Positions 16,370-24,174 of a stretch of 38,188 nt of DNA are shown piece after piece (the first letter of the stretch is position 1; every line of letters starts with the position of its first letter). Under the pieces are notes generated by a model. The model worked only from the letters and a program-made list of their open reading frames with translations. It ran no database searches and was not told the origin of the DNA. Both the position numbers and the translations under genes were made by a program. Source of the DNA: 66-474 sp051962095 (GTDB lineage Bacteria > Pseudomonadota > Gammaproteobacteria > Xanthomonadales > Rhodanobacteraceae); NCBI GenBank assembly GCA_051962095.1, contig JBQCCP010000173.1:1-38188 (forward strand), in the 5' to 3' direction.

Positions 16370-17973
16370 AGCGCGCACTGTTAATCCTGGGCATGCACCG
16401 GAGCGGTACGTCCGCCGCGGCACGCGTCGCCAGCTTGCTCGGCGCGGAGCTGGGGAAAGATCTGGTTCCGCCGGGACCCGACAATCCCGCGGGGTTCTGG
16501 GAGCACGCCGAAGTCGTGCGGATCAACGATGATCTCCTGCACGGGCTGGGGCGCACGTGGTACGAAATGCGCGGCTTGCCGGAAGGGTGGATCGACTCCT
16601 CGCATGCAAGATCCGTAGCGATGCGCGTCGATGCGCTGATCGAGAGCGAATTCTCGACGGCCAATTTGTGTGCCATCAAGGATCCGCGGATGTGCCTCGT
16701 TGCACCCCTGTGGACCGACGCGTTCGAGAAAAGGGGGTTCGAAGTCGATTGCCTGTTCGTGGTGCGCGATCCGGCGGAGGTCACGCGATCCATGCATTGG
16801 CGCAACCAGTGGCCACGCGCGTCGCTTTACCTGATGTGGGTTCAATACCTCATGGAAGCCACCGTCGCCTCTGAGCGTCGGCGCAGGACCATGATCACCT
16901 ATGACCGGCTGCTTTCGGATTGGCGTGGCAGCATGACTCGCGCCGCCCGCGAGCTGCAGTTGCGTTGGCCCGCCGCAGGACACGGTGCGGTTTCGAAGAC
17001 GATCGATGAGTTTCTCGACCCCAGCCACAGACACCATGCGGCTTCGCACGAGGCGGACGGCGCAGGCGAAGCCGTCCCGGAACTCGCCGCCTCGCTCTAT
17101 CGCGTCTGTCTCGGAATCGCTTCAGGCGCAGAGAAGTGGAGCGCGCTGTCCCGTCGGCATGATGCGTATCGTGCAATTGACCAGATCTATGCATCGCACG
17201 TCGGTCACCTGCTCGCCGAGCGATGGAATGCGGAAGCCCGGGCGCAAACGGCGGAAGCGCGTCTGGCAGATCAGCCCTCCGCAACCGCGGTTGTTCGCGA
17301 CGCCATGCGAACCTTGCAGGAAAGGCTGGAATCCCGCCTCGATCACATGAAGGAAAGCCTGGACGCGACCTCGCAGCGCGTGCAGGCCATGGACGAGACC
17401 GTGGTCGTCCGATTGGAAGCGCAAGACTCCGCAACCCATGCGGTTCGTGATTCGGTGCAGCAATTGCGGGATGAAATTTCCGCGCTGTCCGGCGAGACTG
17501 CGGCACGCTTCGAACGCCAACGCGGCAGCGTGATGGCGGTCGAAGCGAGGATTCAACGCCAACATGCGCTCTTGAACACGTTGTCCCTGCGACTGGAGCA
17601 GGCTGCCCGTTGCCCGGCAACGGAGATTCCCGTCACTCGCGATGCAGTGGCCCGAGGTGAGATGCAGTCGCTGCAGTCGGCGCTGGCGAACAGCAATGCA
17701 ACGGTAGCGGCCCTGCTTGCCTCGACGAGTTGGAAGCTTACCGCTCCGATGCGCTGGCTCAGCGTACATCTGTTGCGGCGCCCGCCGGCCCCGGCCGCCT
17801 CCGCGGCGCCGGCGCCGGATCTCCGACGTAACGAGCCATCAAACGGCGTATCCGCTCATCACGGCACCACCGGCGTCGATGCCCCGGCTTCAACTGCGGT
17901 GGTGGGAGAGGAACCCGATTGTCGCAATCGGCCCTCCCAAGCGCGTCGTTTCATTCCATACGGCGCCGGTTGA
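16366..17973 (+). CDS. Sulfotransferase-family protein with long coiled-coil C-terminal region
   Basis: A 535-aa protein starting with ATGA overlap to wzt. The N-terminal ~230 residues look like a bacterial sulfotransferase: P-loop-like LGMHRSGTS at residues 8-16 (binding the 5'-phosphosulfate of PAPS), CAIKDPRMCL, and LFVVRDPAEVTRSMHWRN for the 3'-phosphate site. From about residue 285 to 455 it becomes a charged heptad-like region (RLESRLDHMKESLDATSQRV and similar), a probable coiled coil. The segment LLASTSWKLTAPMRWLS near residue 460 is a membrane-associating motif often found at the end of polysaccharide-locus proteins. A sugar O-sulfotransferase is the likely role, but PAPS use is inferred from motifs only. 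Confidence 0.75.
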   Translation: MKRALLILGMHRSGTSAAARVASLLGAELGKDLVPPGPDNPAGFWEHAEVVRINDDLLHGLGRTWYEMRGLPEGWIDSSHARSVAMRVDALIESEFSTANLCAIKDPRMCLVAPLWTDAFEKRGFEVDCLFVVRDPAEVTRSMHWRNQWPRASLYLMWVQYLMEATVASERRRRTMITYDRLLSDWRGSMTRAARELQLRWPAAGHGAVSKTIDEFLDPSHRHHAASHEADGAGEAVPELAASLYRVCLGIASGAEKWSALSRRHDAYRAIDQIYASHVGHLLAERWNAEARAQTAEARLADQPSATAVVRDAMRTLQERLESRLDHMKESLDATSQRVQAMDETVVVRLEAQDSATHAVRDSVQQLRDEISALSGETAARFERQRGSVMAVEARIQRQHALLNTLSLRLEQAARCPATEIPVTRDAVARGEMQSLQSALANSNATVAALLASTSWKLTAPMRWLSVHLLRRPPAPAASAAPAPDLRRNEPSNGVSAHHGTTGVDAPASTAVVGEEPDCRNRPSQARRFIPYGAG

Positions 17974-17981
17974 GAGATTCG

Positions 17982-20900
17982 ATGAGCAGCAGTACAGGTG
18001 TGGATACGATGAACAGCCGGGAAAAAGATGTTGCGATCGTCGCCGGATTCGGAGAACCGCGAGCGACGCGGCGGCTCGCCGACGATCGGGGCACGGCCCG
18101 CAAGGCGGTGCTCGAAGACTTGTTCAGGTCGGCAACGGGGACGCGCGGCTTTGAATATGTTCCCATGGACGACAATCCCGTCGACCTCTCCGGGATCGAC
18201 GTCCGCGCCATCGCGTTTTACCTGCCGCAGTTTCACCCCATCCCCGAAAACGACCAGTGGTGGGGACGCGGGTTCACCGAATGGACCAACGTTTCCAAGG
18301 CGATGCCGCAATTCGTGGGCCATTACCAGCCGCGGCTGCCCGGTGAACTCGGCTACTACGATCTGCGCCTCGTCGACGTGATGCGCAGCCAGATCCGATT
18401 GGCGCGGCATTACGGGCTGAGCGGGTTTTGTTTCCACTACTACTGGTTCAACGGAAAACGATTGCTCGAGCGGCCGCTGCAGCAATTCCTCGCCGCTCCG
18501 GACGTGGATTTTCCATTCTGCGTGTGCTGGGCCAACGAGAACTGGACACGTCGCTGGGATGGCCTCGAGTGCGACATCCTCATCCGGCAGGAACATTCGG
18601 CTGAGGACGACGTGGCCTTCATCGCTTCCTTGGAGCCGATGCTGCGGGACCCGCGTTACATCCGGATCGACGATCGCCCGCTGATCGTGCTTTACCGGCC
18701 GTCGCTGCTGCCGGATGCGGCGGCCACCCTCGAGCGGTGGCGCCAGTATTGCCGCAAGGCCGGTATCGGCGAACTTTTCCTGGCGATGGTGCAATTCGAC
18801 ATGGGAGACCCGCGCGTCTACGGCTTCGATGCAGCCATCGAGTTTCCGCCGCACAAGCTGGGAAGCGGACTGGAACCGGTCAACAAACGTCTGGACTTCG
18901 TCAACCCTGCGTATCAAGGCAACGTGATCGAGTACGGTGACATCGTCGAGCGCGCCAGGCGAACCGAAGTGCCCAACTTCGACCTGATCCGCGGCGTGTT
19001 CCCCTCCTGGGACAACGAGGCACGCAAACCGGGTGCTGGTTACACCTTCGTGAATGCTACGCCCCGGCGTTACCGCGAGTGGCTGGGCCTGGCCATCGAC
19101 TATGCGCGCAAACATCCGGTGGCGGGGGAACGCATCGTGTTCCTGAATGCGTGGAACGAATGGGCGGAAGGCGCCTACCTCGAACCCGATCGCCGCTACG
19201 GTTATGCATTCCTCGACCAGACTCGACAGGCATTGCTCGAAAGCGGGCACCAGGAAACGGCAGAGATGGTGCGTCGCATCGTGGTGGTGTCGCACGACGC
19301 ACATCCGCACGGCGCGCAATACCTCGCGCTGAACATGGCGCGCATGTATTGCGAAGGGTTCAAGCTGCAGGTGGACGTGGTGCTGTTGGGCGAAGGAAGA
19401 CTGCGTGACGAATTCGCCCGCTGGGCGACGGTGCACGATCTCGCTGGCGCCGAACCGTCGGGGACGGCCGCGCAGCACCTCGCGCGCAGACTTTACGCCG
19501 GCGGCGCCCGCCATGCCATTGCCAACACCACGGCCTCCGGCCTGTTCGCCAAGATACTCAAGGAAGCGGGATTCCGGGTCGTCAGCCTGATCCACGAATT
19601 GCCCGGCGTGATCCGCGGCTTCGGCCTGCTCGAACATGCACGGGCGATCGCGGGGAATGTCGATGGCATGGTGTTTCCCTCCGCGGGCATCCGAAACAGA
19701 TTCAACGAGTGTGTTGATTTGGCATCGGCCCGGACGGCAATACGCCCCCAGGGTCTTTACAAACTGAACCGCTTTGCGCATCCGGGCGGGAGAACGGAGG
19801 CACGGCGAGAACTGCGCGAGAGATTGGGGATCCCGGAAAGCTCCAGGATTGTTTCCTGCGTGGGCTACGCCGATCACCGCAAGGGAGTCGATCTGTTCGT
19901 CGCAGTCGGCACGCAGGTGATGCGGGCGCGCGACGATGTACATTTTCTGTGGGTTGGACATTTCGATGTAACCATGGAGACGGGCGTCCGCGACTCCTTG
20001 CGCGCGGCCGGACTGGAAGATCGCTTCCACTTCCCAGGCGCCGACGCCGACACGGATACCTACTTCGCGGGCTCCGATGTCTATGCGCTGACCTCGCGTG
20101 AGGATCCGTTTCCGTCCGTGGTGCTGGAAGCGCTCCATGCGGAGGTGCCGGTAGTCGGCTTTGCAGGTGCGGGCGGTTTCGTCGAACTGCTGGAGCGCGG
20201 CACCGGCGTGCTCGTGCCCGCGTTTGACGTCGGGGCTTTCGGCAACAGCGTGCTGGAATTACTGGAGGATGCACCGCGGGCACGGGCGATGGGACGGCGG
20301 GGCCATGCGCTGATCGACGACGAGTACGACTTCCGAAAATGCCTGTTCGAGCTCCTGGACCTGCTCGGTTGCCCGTTCCCCAAGGTTTCCGTGATCGTCC
20401 CGAACTACAACTATGCGCGCCACCTGCGCGATCGGATCGGTTCGATCGTCCGGCAGAACCTGCCTTTTTATGAGCTGATCATCCTCGATGACGCATCGAA
20501 CGACGACAGCATCGCCGTGGTCGGGAATCTCGCGACCGAATACGGAATTCCTTTGCGGCTGGTGCGCAATCGGGTGAATTCCGGACGCGTGTCATGCCAA
20601 TGGGCCAAGGGCGTCGATCTCGCAGGCGGGGACCTTGTCTGGATCGCCGAGGCAGACGATCTGTGCGAGCCGGATTTTCTCGAAAGCCTGACAAACGCCA
20701 TGCGGGATCGAGCCGTGGTGCTGGCCTATTGCCAATCCCGGCAGATCGATGAGGCAGGAAATCTCCTGGCGAACACCTACCTCGAATACACCGACGACGT
20801 TTCGCGCGAACACTGGCTGCGGGCCTACCAGGAGCAGGGCCCGGAAGAAAACAGGAAGTATCTGGCCATCAAGAACACGATCCCCAACGTCAGTGCCGTG

Positions 20901-21269
20901 CTGTTCCGGCGCGAAGCACTACGGAAGGCCATGGATCAGGAAACCGACACCCTGTCGAATTTCAGGATTGCCGGTGACTGGGTCGCCTACCTCGCCGTAC
21001 TGGAGCAAGGCGAGGTCGCTTTCGTACCGGAGTCGCTCAACCTGCATCGAAGGCAAGCCTCCAGTGTCACCCTTGGCGGCAATCGGCGCTCGCACCTGCT
21101 GGAGGTGTTGCAGGTACAGCAACTGGCTTCCCGACGTTACGAAGTAGACCCGGAAGTGCGGCAGAGCATGCTGGCCTACGTCGAACACCTGCGTCGGCAT
21201 TTCGGACTTGCGGAAGCAGAAGTCGAACGGTTGAGAACGCAAGCCGCCGTCACGGGCGGTCAGCACTAG
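17982..21269 (+). CDS. Three-domain protein: GH99-like (WbsX-type) + GT4 + GT2 glycosyltransferase
   Basis: A 1095-aa protein with three domains. Residues ~75-420 are the GH99-like/WbsX domain (AIAFYLPQFHPIPENDQWW, GFTEWTNVSKA, GFCFHYYWFNGKRLLERPL, WANENWTRRWDG, NAWNEWAEGAYLEPD). Residues ~430-790 are a GT4-type GT-B domain (IVVVSHDAHPHGAQYLAL; RIVSCVGYADHRKGVDLFV; SREDPFPSVVLEALHAEVP). Residues ~800-1070 are a GT-A family 2 domain (VSVIVPNYNYARHL, ELIILDDASNDDS, WIAEADDLCEPDF with the DxD-like EADD). Such giants usually assemble O-antigen or capsule repeats. The start at 17982 follows GAGAG; ATG 18009 is possible. Its stop codon shares the bases CTAG with the stop of the opposing gene. Confidence 0.88.
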   Translation: MSSSTGVDTMNSREKDVAIVAGFGEPRATRRLADDRGTARKAVLEDLFRSATGTRGFEYVPMDDNPVDLSGIDVRAIAFYLPQFHPIPENDQWWGRGFTEWTNVSKAMPQFVGHYQPRLPGELGYYDLRLVDVMRSQIRLARHYGLSGFCFHYYWFNGKRLLERPLQQFLAAPDVDFPFCVCWANENWTRRWDGLECDILIRQEHSAEDDVAFIASLEPMLRDPRYIRIDDRPLIVLYRPSLLPDAAATLERWRQYCRKAGIGELFLAMVQFDMGDPRVYGFDAAIEFPPHKLGSGLEPVNKRLDFVNPAYQGNVIEYGDIVERARRTEVPNFDLIRGVFPSWDNEARKPGAGYTFVNATPRRYREWLGLAIDYARKHPVAGERIVFLNAWNEWAEGAYLEPDRRYGYAFLDQTRQALLESGHQETAEMVRRIVVVSHDAHPHGAQYLALNMARMYCEGFKLQVDVVLLGEGRLRDEFARWATVHDLAGAEPSGTAAQHLARRLYAGGARHAIANTTASGLFAKILKEAGFRVVSLIHELPGVIRGFGLLEHARAIAGNVDGMVFPSAGIRNRFNECVDLASARTAIRPQGLYKLNRFAHPGGRTEARRELRERLGIPESSRIVSCVGYADHRKGVDLFVAVGTQVMRARDDVHFLWVGHFDVTMETGVRDSLRAAGLEDRFHFPGADADTDTYFAGSDVYALTSREDPFPSVVLEALHAEVPVVGFAGAGGFVELLERGTGVLVPAFDVGAFGNSVLELLEDAPRARAMGRRGHALIDDEYDFRKCLFELLDLLGCPFPKVSVIVPNYNYARHLRDRIGSIVRQNLPFYELIILDDASNDDSIAVVGNLATEYGIPLRLVRNRVNSGRVSCQWAKGVDLAGGDLVWIAEADDLCEPDFLESLTNAMRDRAVVLAYCQSRQIDEAGNLLANTYLEYTDDVSREHWLRAYQEQGPEENRKYLAIKNTIPNVSAVLFRREALRKAMDQETDTLSNFRIAGDWVAYLAVLEQGEVAFVPESLNLHRRQASSVTLGGNRRSHLLEVLQVQQLASRRYEVDPEVRQSMLAYVEHLRRHFGLAEAEVERLRTQAAVTGGQH

Positions 21270-22189
21270 GCTTCCGCAAAAGGCCTGCCCCGCCGGTGTC
21301 GCCAAGCCTGGTGGAAGCCCGCCGTGTGATGCAGTTGCATGCCTTCTGCGGGGGCTTCGTCGGAGGCGACATGGCACAGGAAAAAAGTGTGCGAGCCAAT
21401 TTCGCGGCTGTGCACGATCGAAAGTTCCTGGATGCGCAGGGCTTCGGCCACCGCGGGAATGGCGAATTCCCGCGACAGTCGAAGGGGGAGCGAAAGCTCA
21501 TTCCAATCGTCGAGGGGTCGCTTGTGATGTTCGGCGAGTTTGTAAGTGATCGTTTTCAGCCCGGCCGCAATGCCGGACAATGCGATCCGGCGCGTCTCGC
21601 GTATGACGGGTACCGACACGTTGGTGCTGCGCAGCGCCAACGAAAAGAATCCGCTCTGCCGTAGCGGACCGATCAGATCCATCGGGAAGATGTTCCGGTG
21701 ACCCAGCGCCTCGACGGAAACCAGCACGACCGGCCGCGGACACAGATAGGCAATCATCAGTTGCTGGGCCGCGGCGGGTGGCATGCCTGCACCGTGCGGC
21801 GAGCGGTTCTTCAGCATCGCGCGGTTCTGGAGCCACGCATTCCATGGTCGCCGAGGCCAGCCGAGGCAGCGATGCTCACCTGCCGCAACATGGTAGAAGA
21901 ACGGCGGTGTGCCGATAGCGCCCACTGACGCCGACCGCACCAGCCACAGCGTTCCGAGGAGCTTTCCAGTCGATCGATCGCGGTACTCGATGGTGGCTCG
22001 CTGGCCGCCATCGACACTGGTCGCGATCGTCAGCGGCCTGAGCGAGGCCACAGTGTGATCCGTCGTGACGTCCACCGCTTCATGGTCCCGGCGAAGGGCG
22101 GCGCTGACCTGCGTTTGCGGCGCAGCCACCGCGATGGGAGACCATTGCGGCAAGGGACGCACGAAAGGCCTGATCCGGTCTTTCCACAT
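21266..22189 (-). CDS. Flavin-reductase-like (FMN-binding split barrel) protein
   Basis: A 307-aa protein starting at the ATG at 22189, 1 base after the methyltransferase stop, with AGGCGG 7 bases upstream. The C-terminal ~170 residues resemble the flavin reductase-like domain: RPVVLVSVEALGHRNIFPMD, a central FSLALRSTNVSVPVIRETRR, and the diagnostic end REIGSHTFFLCHVASDE. The N-terminal ~110 residues (with IEYRDRSTGKLLGTLWLVR) are an extension I do not recognise; typical family members are about 200 aa. It may supply reduced flavin or act itself as an FMN-dependent oxidoreductase in the pathway of the minus-strand operon. The family assignment is moderate because the N-terminal FMN-binding strand pattern is weak. 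Confidence 0.6.
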   Translation of the reverse strand: MWKDRIRPFVRPLPQWSPIAVAAPQTQVSAALRRDHEAVDVTTDHTVASLRPLTIATSVDGGQRATIEYRDRSTGKLLGTLWLVRSASVGAIGTPPFFYHVAAGEHRCLGWPRRPWNAWLQNRAMLKNRSPHGAGMPPAAAQQLMIAYLCPRPVVLVSVEALGHRNIFPMDLIGPLRQSGFFSLALRSTNVSVPVIRETRRIALSGIAAGLKTITYKLAEHHKRPLDDWNELSLPLRLSREFAIPAVAEALRIQELSIVHSREIGSHTFFLCHVASDEAPAEGMQLHHTAGFHQAWRHRRGRPFAEA

Positions 22190-22190
22190 C

Positions 22191-22961
22191 TCACAACCGC
22201 CTGAACAACAGGAACATGTACAGATGGGTGGCCAAGCCGATCCTGCGCGGCACCAGACGCTCCAGCCAGAAGTGCGGAGATGCCGCGCGCACCACTGCGC
22301 GCGGTGCAAATCGATGGATGCGGCTTTCGCCAGGACTGGCATAGCAGCCGCGCCGCATCAGCACCGGGATATTCGCCCACCACCAGCGATACCGCGCATC
22401 ACCTGCGTAACAGGGGCTCAGCATGCTGGCGAGCAAAAAACCATCCCGGTCGATCGCGTGCGACAGTCCTTCGAACAGCGATCGGTGGTCCAGGATGTGG
22501 TTGAGGACCGCAAAATTCGCCGTCACGGCATGCACCTTGTGCGTAAAGGGCTGCGATACCGGGATCACCCTCCCGCGGTCGATTTCGTCACGGCAATAGC
22601 GATTCAGATGGTCGTGCATCGCTTGCGAAGGCTCGTACACGAACGTCGGGTGTCCTTGGGCGGCATAAACCTTGGCATCGATGCCGGTACCCGCACCGAA
22701 GTCGAGCATGGCCACCCCGGCGGGCAAAAGATCCAACGCGATCTTCCGAAACCTGTCGCGCACCTCGATCTCCCGCGGCGAGGCCAGCATGAACTCGTGG
22801 TACTGCTCTCCGGTGTGCACCGGCCAATGCCTCGCTGTAGAGCCAATCGGTTGCGACGCAGGCAACGTGATTGCCGCTCCGCGCCGCAAAGGTTGTGCCA
22901 CGGCACCCACGTCGCCAGTCGGATCAGCCAGGCTCGGCAGCCCTCGTAACGCCGAAGTCAT
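22191..22961 (-). CDS. Class I SAM-dependent methyltransferase
   Basis: A 256-aa protein with motif I MLDFGAGTGIDAKVYA (LDFGAGTG at residues 86-93), FVYEPSQAMHDHL in place of the usual acidic strand, AVTANFAVLNHILD as motif II, and the region AIDRDGFLLASMLSP. The C-terminus is basic and aromatic, ending MFLLFRRL. Its ATG at 22961 lies inside the end of the nucleotidyltransferase gene (38-base overlap), and its stop is 1 base before the flavin-reductase-like start, so the three are one transcript. It is the fourth methyltransferase of the wider locus; the substrate is unknown. Confidence 0.83.
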   Translation of the reverse strand: MTSALRGLPSLADPTGDVGAVAQPLRRGAAITLPASQPIGSTARHWPVHTGEQYHEFMLASPREIEVRDRFRKIALDLLPAGVAMLDFGAGTGIDAKVYAAQGHPTFVYEPSQAMHDHLNRYCRDEIDRGRVIPVSQPFTHKVHAVTANFAVLNHILDHRSLFEGLSHAIDRDGFLLASMLSPCYAGDARYRWWWANIPVLMRRGCYASPGESRIHRFAPRAVVRAASPHFWLERLVPRRIGLATHLYMFLLFRRL

Positions 22962-24174
22962 CGTCGGCCGGTTCCAACGCCGCGCGGACCACGTACATGG
23001 CGTCCATCCGCGGCACTTTGCGAATCAGCCAAGTGAGGATTCGCCTCCGTTGCGTGGCGGTGACCCAATCCCGGTTCTGAAGCCACAGCTGCGTGCGCGT
23101 CATGTCCGCGCGCTCTTGCCTTTTTTCCTCCGAAGGACGGATGCGGTCGGCGATGAAGTGCGCCGCATCGCGGGCACCACACGACCATTCAAGGCCGGGA
23201 AATGCGTGCAGCCACAGTTCGGAACACGAAACCCTCGTGAGGGTCTGGTATCGGGAAGCTATTCGCAGGAGCCGCGGGCAATCGCGCGCGAGTGTTGCCA
23301 GCACTTCTTCGGGGATGGCGGCCCGGTAATAGCGCGCGACCATCTGCAGCGGCGGCAGGGCCCACCAGCACGCACCTCCTTGCCACAGGAATACCCATTC
23401 CTCGGGTTGCATGTCGCGCGTCAGCAGTGCGATATCGTGCAGGTGCATCAGGCGCAGGCTGCGTCCGCAGATGTTGCCTGCTGCGTGCAGCAGCAGGTGG
23501 GCAAGCAGGGCACTTCGTGAAGGATAGGGATTCAGGCCGGGCTCGGGCTGACGTGGACGAATCCGCTCGGTGATGTCGATGACGGACACAGGCAGGCGTT
23601 CGCGGATGCGAGTGTGCAGCTCGATGTTGATGGGCGTATCACGGTGCTCGCCCAGCACCGCCCAAGGCCTTCCCGCTGCCGGCTTGAAAACCCGGTGTCG
23701 CCAATGGTCGAATGACTGCACGTAGCCGACCTCGTACATCAGCCGGGTCGCCTCGTCGACATCGTCCTCATGGGCCAACAGGTCGATATCGGCCATCGGG
23801 CGGTCGCCCGCCGCGTAAATGCCGAGGGCGTGCAGCGCTGCGCCTTTCAGCGGAGTCATCGCGAGTCCGGCAGCCCGCGCCGCAGCGTCGAGGCGCTCCA
23901 GCAGCGCCACAATCCTGGTGTGGCGTATCGCCACGTGTTCGTGCTGATTCTCCAGGAAGCGTCGCCAACCGGGATGGCTCCAGTCCGAATGCTTCCAGAG
24001 CAACGGCGACACGCCATGCGCCACTGCAGCCACCGCTGCAAGCCGCCATTCGAGGTCGTTCCACGCTGGCGTTGGACCGCCGGGACATCCCAGTTCCGAG
24101 GCGAGGGCCTCGGTGGTGCGGCACAGGCCAGCCCTAATGAGTTTGAGCGGCGGCAACATGGCGGAGTGGGGCAA
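22924..24174 (-). CDS. NTP_transf_5-type nucleotidyltransferase family protein
   Basis: A 416-aa protein with the pattern of the uncharacterised nucleotidyltransferase family PF14907. It has MTPLKGAALHALGIYAAGDR followed by PMADIDLLAHEDD, with the two metal-binding aspartates at about 129 and 131, then INIELHTRIRERL as the third carboxylate region. The remaining ~230 residues are alpha-helical with many Trp, Arg and His residues. Members occur in RiPP, lasso-peptide and HprK-related gene sets, where they are thought to transfer a nucleotide or sugar-phosphate group. It overlaps the upstream radical SAM gene by 41 bases (ATG 24174; ATG 24159 is possible). An HprK-like kinase lies 1.7 kb away on the other strand. 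Confidence 0.78.
   Translation of the reverse strand: MPHSAMLPPLKLIRAGLCRTTEALASELGCPGGPTPAWNDLEWRLAAVAAVAHGVSPLLWKHSDWSHPGWRRFLENQHEHVAIRHTRIVALLERLDAAARAAGLAMTPLKGAALHALGIYAAGDRPMADIDLLAHEDDVDEATRLMYEVGYVQSFDHWRHRVFKPAAGRPWAVLGEHRDTPINIELHTRIRERLPVSVIDITERIRPRQPEPGLNPYPSRSALLAHLLLHAAGNICGRSLRLMHLHDIALLTRDMQPEEWVFLWQGGACWWALPPLQMVARYYRAAIPEEVLATLARDCPRLLRIASRYQTLTRVSCSELWLHAFPGLEWSCGARDAAHFIADRIRPSEEKRQERADMTRTQLWLQNRDWVTATQRRRILTWLIRKVPRMDAMYVVRAALEPADDDFGVTRAAEPG

Noticed and set aside
17859..20138. A 759-codon open frame antisense to the sulfotransferase-like and GH99-like genes
   Set aside because: Long spurious frames are expected opposite high-GC genes; the plus-strand proteins have clear motifs and this one does not.
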